A DNA stretch of 64,000 bases, from assembly GCA_905221605.1 (NCBI GenBank), contig CAJNDS010002129.1:490501-554500 (forward strand), given 5' to 3'. A model generated the notes under the pieces. It saw only the letters and a list, made by a program, of their open reading frames with translations, made no database searches and had not been told where the DNA came from. This document shows positions 59,713 to 64,000 of the stretch, piece by piece. The position numbers were made by a program, and so were the translations under genes. Source of the stretch: Symbiodinium natans (Eukaryota; Sar; Dinophyceae; Suessiales; Symbiodiniaceae). Each line of letters begins with the position of its first letter. The stretch's first letter is position 1.

Positions 59713-60187
59713 GGGTAACATCGATTTGGTTTCATGGTTGAATGGCTTATTGGGGTTTCATGGGGAAATGATTTAATGGTTCAGTGGTGCTCCACGCCCC
59801 CTATGGGCAGATCGATTGGTTTGACGTATCAATGGCTTCATTGTTCAATGTAATGGTTTAGTGCTGCTTCTCCCTCCCTAAGGGCCGAGTCGATGAGTTC
59901 AATAGTTGAATGGTTTAGTGTGTTAGTGGTTTCAGTATTCCAATACTTGCCCAGGTATCTCGACAGCAACACACGCTGATGTCGTCGAGCTATATCACAT
60001 AAGGAACGCATACAGCATGCATGTTACCTACCTGTTACTCGCGTCCTCATCAACTTACGTATCGACCTCACATGAGCAGACATCGTTACAAAGACGAGCG
60101 TTGTCGGACTGTAGGGGGTAGCGTTTACAAAACTTAACGGCTAAGCCATGCGTTCTTCTCTTTTGTCTCTTTGTCTTGGACGGGACG

Positions 60188-60262
60188 ATATATACACATA
60201 CGGGGTTGTATAGGGGAATAAGATTAAGGGTCCCTTCTAGGGTTCCCTCCTTATACCCCTTC
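60188..60262 (-). repeat. Dispersed repeat, copy 2 (inverted relative to 39661)
   Basis: The reverse complement reads GGGGTATAAGGAGGGAACC and goes on through TTAATCTTATTCCCCTATAC. It matches 39661-39732 at about 90 percent over some 70 bp, both ending in an AT-rich TATAT stretch. Confidence 0.8.
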
Positions 60263-62212
60263 AAGTCTCGAAATCTTGGGTTCCTTGAAAGCTTGCATGG
60301 GGCATCTTGAATCAACAGAACTGGAGGCCAACAATAAAGTTCTTAAACGAAAAGATTTAATGGCCCCGGAGATTGGCAGACAACGAAAACTCTGAGTTCC
60401 CGCGTTAAACCAGATCTAGGTCATCTAGTTGGGGCCGGGCGCGTAGCCCGCCTGGTAGTTTGGTCGTGCTTGTTTAGCATCTTCAAGATATTTCGAATGA
60501 TTCCGTGGGGTTGGGGTGCGGGAATGACGTCGGTTCCAATGGTCGCCATGTCCGAAACACGGGTATTTACAGCTTTGATGCCAGTTGATATTGATGCTTG
60601 ACGTTTCTGGAACAAGACGCGCGGGCCGCGGGTCACAGCTATATTTACAGCGTTTGGCCTTTTTGTACACCATGGTGCGCAAGGACACGCCGATGGCGAT
60701 GGTAGTAGCGAACCTCTTGGTAAGAAAAGGCATAGTTTCCGCCTATGGTAACGCGCCTTTCTCAAGGGGGAAGACGCGCGAAAACACAGCATTCATTGCC
60801 CTCGGAAGACCCCACATCTGGCGAAAGAAACAAACAAGAAGCAAAAAATGAACACTACTTGTGAGGCTTTTCTCCGAACCGGCAGGACTACTGCCGGGAA
60901 GTGTTTGTGCTTTTGTTTATTGTTTTGAGTTTGCGGCTTTTCTAGGAAGAAGCACCCAGCAAAACGGCAAACATGTCCCAGGCAATACTTATTTTTTATT
61001 TCGAACATCCGCAAGTGCCATTTCATTCTCCAGTTATTCTCTTTGCGGGGTGCAAGGGGTGGGCACTTCTCAGATTCTCGGGAGTAGTGGGGAGTATGAG
61101 GGAACCTTGGGTTTGCATGACCCCCTTGAACCACCCCCCCCTTAAGAACCCTGTAACTATAGGATTCCTCAGGAAGGTTGGCATGCAAGTGATGCTCTGT
61201 ACAGTAGGATTCTCTGGGGGCGGGCACTCCGAGGATATTTTCTAGGATACTTTGGTACTTTGTGGGAGGCAGGGTACTCCAGGGATACTTTGTGGGATTC
61301 TTTGAGGAATTCTCCTCACACTGCAGGGGTAATCTTGAGGGATGGGTTTCGGGTTTAGGTTTTAGGGTTAAGGGTGCTGCATCTTGACTTTAGGGGCGCA
61401 CTGAACTGGAAAGGATAGTGGCATGATCATGTGGCCTTCGGAGATGATGGCCCAAGACGTTGGTGAGATGACTGACTGAGAAGGAGTAGACCCCAGGCAG
61501 TTCCAGCATGTTCGTTGCGTGCCCCAGTCAAGGTTTACGGGCTTCTCGAGTCTTAGCCAAGTGCACCACACGAGTGTATGCTGCAGCACGTGCTTCTGGG
61601 GGAGAGAGATGGTGCCATGACGGTTCTGGCTAGCAAGTACAGCTGTGAAGCAACGCGGTTGAAACGTTTCTGTTGTTTCTGTAACTTCAACCTGTGTGAT
61701 CTCTTTCCTTCAGAACGTGGAGAGAAATGTTTGTATAGCATGCCGGAGCATGACGACAGCTTGTGCAAGCCAAGCTAGCTGTAAATCTGCCCAAGCTGTC
61801 GTTCTTCTCTGGACTTTCGGCCGCCTGCTCCTGTCGGTACTTGAGGCTTCATGCCCGAAGGTGCAGCAGGAACTGGGCTGCAGAGCGGGTGAGTTCCCCG
61901 ACCGTGAGGTTCGGGAAAACGGGCGCGCATTTCAATAGTATCAAGCTGGGGCGCAGTAGTGTATCGTGACTCGGGTCTAGGATGTTTACGATAAGGATGC
62001 TGCTGATTTGCAGAGGCCGGGGACAAGAGAGATGCACGCATGTCTCACCCGCCCCATTAAACTGTTGACCTTGCCACTAGTTGTGAGCACGCAAGGCGTT
62101 GCAGTTCTTGCTTCTGACTTGCGGTATGTGCATATTCTGGCTCCCAGGGCACATAAGTGAGCGTTTGGCGGGCTTGTGGCAATCTGACCACCTTCCGCTG
62201 AAGCCTTACCCC

Positions 62213-62324
62213 GCTGGTTCTGAGTAGGGAATGAGGGCCCTATATAATCCTTCCTGAAAGGGTATATATATATATATATGTTTACTTGTATCTATGGGAC
62301 CTTCATTCCCTACTAAGAACCAGC
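62213..62324. mobile_element. MITE-like element family D
   Basis: The left end GCTGGTTCTGAGTAGGGAAT, then GAGGGCCC, is matched by the reverse complement of the right end GCTGGTTCTTAGTAGGGAAT, then GAAGGTCCC. The terminal inverted repeats are therefore about 30 bp with two or three mismatches. A (TA)n tract fills the middle. Total length is about 112 bp and there is no coding capacity. Confidence 0.8.
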
Positions 62325-62834
62325 CAGCTATAGCACAGTCCAGTCAGAGCCGTAGCATGCAAGCAGGGCACTGTGCCAAGGACCATGGATGCAGCTCAAG
62401 AGTACCTGAAGGCAATTGGGGTTTAGGGTTTAGGGTGTTTGCAGCAGTCCTAGCCGTAAAAGGGTTTAGGGTTTAAGGTTTAGGGTTTAGGGTCCGGAGA
62501 GTTACAAACAGGAGTCGATCTGGCCCGGCTTCAGCGATGCTGTCACCACGTAGAGAAGAGGGTCTCAAGCTGCGCTTTTCAACGCCCCGAAGAAGCCATG
62601 CTGTAGCTTAATCTAGCTTGGTTGGTTGGAGGCGCAGCTGCTGCCGGAAGAGGAGGCTGCTCTTCAAATCTGTAAGCCTCGTGGGCAAACAGTTGTGTTT
62701 CCTTGATGTGAAAGGGGCCCCATACTCGGCCACCAGGCTTTAGCCCTAAGCCCTAAACCCCCCAAAAAAACCCAAATTAAACCCCAAACCCTAGCTATGC
62801 GGGTGCCAAAAAGAAACCCTCAACCCTAAACCTA

Positions 62835-62930
62835 CACAGCTCCTGGAGGAGCCTGCCGGGCCCACGATGTACATTTGCAACCTGTGTTGCCGGACGCTCG
62901 GTGACTCAGGGCTCACTGATGGACCATGGC
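62835..62930 (+). CDS. Possible exon with a CxxC pair
   Basis: After an AG acceptor-like site (CTACACAG) the frame reads QLLEEPAGPTMYICNLCCRT, followed by LGDSGLTDG. The CNLCC pair hints at a small zinc-binding site, but no partner cysteines or flanking exons were found. Confidence 0.2.
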
Positions 62931-64000
62931 AAAACCCCCCCCCCTCCGCCCCCAAAAAAAATCCGCAGACTCGCCTGCACTGTGGTCACATAGTATGAAT
63001 AAATATATATACTTATTTACCTTTTTTTGAATTATTTATATATGCTGCACCAGCAGGTCAGGAAAGCTTGCCCACAGCTCAGTTTGAAGGGACGGCGAGG
63101 CGAATCCCCCTTCCCTTTGAACATGCAAGTTCCTGCAAGGACAGAGATCGGCTCTGACACTTCGGGTGGGGCTCTCAGAGTGACAATGACAAGGGCCCAG
63201 GGGCACACCGGGTACACCCACGCAGCACTCGCACAGCCTTGAGCCCCGCCATCTTAAACGACAGAGGCTCCGGCGACGGCAGCGAGGACCAGAGAACCGA
63301 GCATCATCAGCCATCAGAGCCCCATCGGCAAGGTGGTAATGTAGATTGGAAGGCCATCTGATCAAGGCTCACATGCCGGTGCTGCGCCATTCCTTGTGCA
63401 TCCTACATATTAAAAAAAGAGACGAGGCACTGCTTGTGAGTCGCGGGCTCCCCAGAAAGCCAGGACGAAGCCAGGCTTCCGATGTGCAAGGCAGCCGCGG
63501 CTCCGTGCTGCCGGCAGAGTTGTCACTTTAGGTCTCTTCGGGTGCCTGCAGATGTTCGCTCCGTTCGCTGATGTAGGTACAAGTAGCAAGTAGCGGGCGT
63601 GTTGAGGTTCTTGGAGTTGAGAGATGTTGAGAGTGTGTTACTTGCAGGGATTGGGTGCCAGGCCTTGCGATAGGAGGCGCCTTCCAAGCCGACAGAGGCC
63701 AGTTCAGAAGTCAGAAGCTCGCGTGCGCGGGTGTGCGCGCGAAATCGTCGGTGATGTGGTGGCAGTGTTTTGTCGTTGGTTGTGCGGTTGTGCGCTGTCT
63801 ACTTCCTCGGCTAGCCTTGCAATCACAAACACAGCGCAAACGCCCAAGCCAACAGTTTCTTCGCAGGACCGGTATTCTGTTCTTTCCTGCGTTCCAGGGC
63901 CCAACTTCGACACCTATCATGTCTATGTTGCATAAAGGCAGCCTAGAAGCGCGCAAACCTCCAAAATCAGAGACATGTCTCAAAAGGCAAGATGCCCTAA

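Larger units (their letters stand above)
59385..64000. other. Unresolved; few exon-like fragments
   Basis: After the CobW stop I find no family motif. Fragments that look coding on the + strand are MVSYKKKQEAAAKERG (59623), LLGERDGAMTVLASKYSCEA (about 61588-61650) and MYICNLCCRTLGDSG (about 62859-62905). The rest is repeats: telomere-like tracts, an inverted-repeat element, AT microsatellites and C runs. Confidence 0.4.

Overview
This window looks like nuclear DNA of a dinoflagellate. A symbiodiniacean or related Suessiales genome is my best guess, but that is inference. The signs are: many short exons whose 3' splice sites read AG|G; introns that begin with GA or GC as well as GT; every recognisable gene on the same (+) strand; dispersed plant-type telomere repeats (TTTAGGG) inside introns and between genes; long homopolymers and microsatellites; and a protein type (ubiquitin-like start plus many 'DGSVVTWG' repeats) that is greatly expanded in dinoflagellates. 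Except for two intronless genes, most coding exons are 30-200 bp, so plain ORF calling misses nearly all of the real genes. I found the exons by translating the + strand and joining fragments that match family motifs. I saw no tRNA, rRNA, snRNA, CRISPR or bacterial features, and no dinoflagellate spliced-leader relic.

Layout. 1-5918: no convincing gene; a MITE-like element, a 120-bp G-rich tract and a 20-copy 8-bp tandem repeat. 5919-8198: an intronless DPY19-type protein C-mannosyltransferase. About 8435-9510: orphan TPR exons. About 11.6-18.9 kb: a TMTC-type O-mannosyltransferase (membrane domain, then TPRs). 21640-22833: an intronless IQ-motif, SPATA17-like axonemal protein. 24209-27665: Rab geranylgeranyltransferase alpha subunit (four or more exons). 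28984-34.6 kb: a ubiquitin-like/RCC1-HERC-like repeat protein with about ten repeats. 35562-39.65 kb: a GAS1-type beta-1,3-glucanosyltransferase (GH72). 39.7-48.1 kb: no gene resolved; MITE copies, telomere repeats and a 750-bp pyrimidine tract. 48123-50.5 kb: a candidate novel Ala-rich protein with a signal anchor. 53041-59384: a CobW/COG0523 metallochaperone GTPase with a His-rich loop spread over several exons. 59.4-64 kb: no gene resolved; a few exon-like fragments.

Function. DPY19, TMTC and GAS1 all act in the secretory pathway. The first two belong to the same GT-C fold group and use dolichol-phosphate-mannose, so their proximity is notable. The other genes (Rab prenylation, cilium, ubiquitin-like, metal homeostasis) look like unrelated housekeeping neighbours, as expected where dinoflagellate genes sit in long one-way arrays. 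The most unusual content is structural: GA-AG and GC-AG introns that can be placed to the base, several families of short inverted-repeat elements sitting inside those introns (one with a likely 8-bp target duplication), and near-coincident introns in different copies of one protein repeat.
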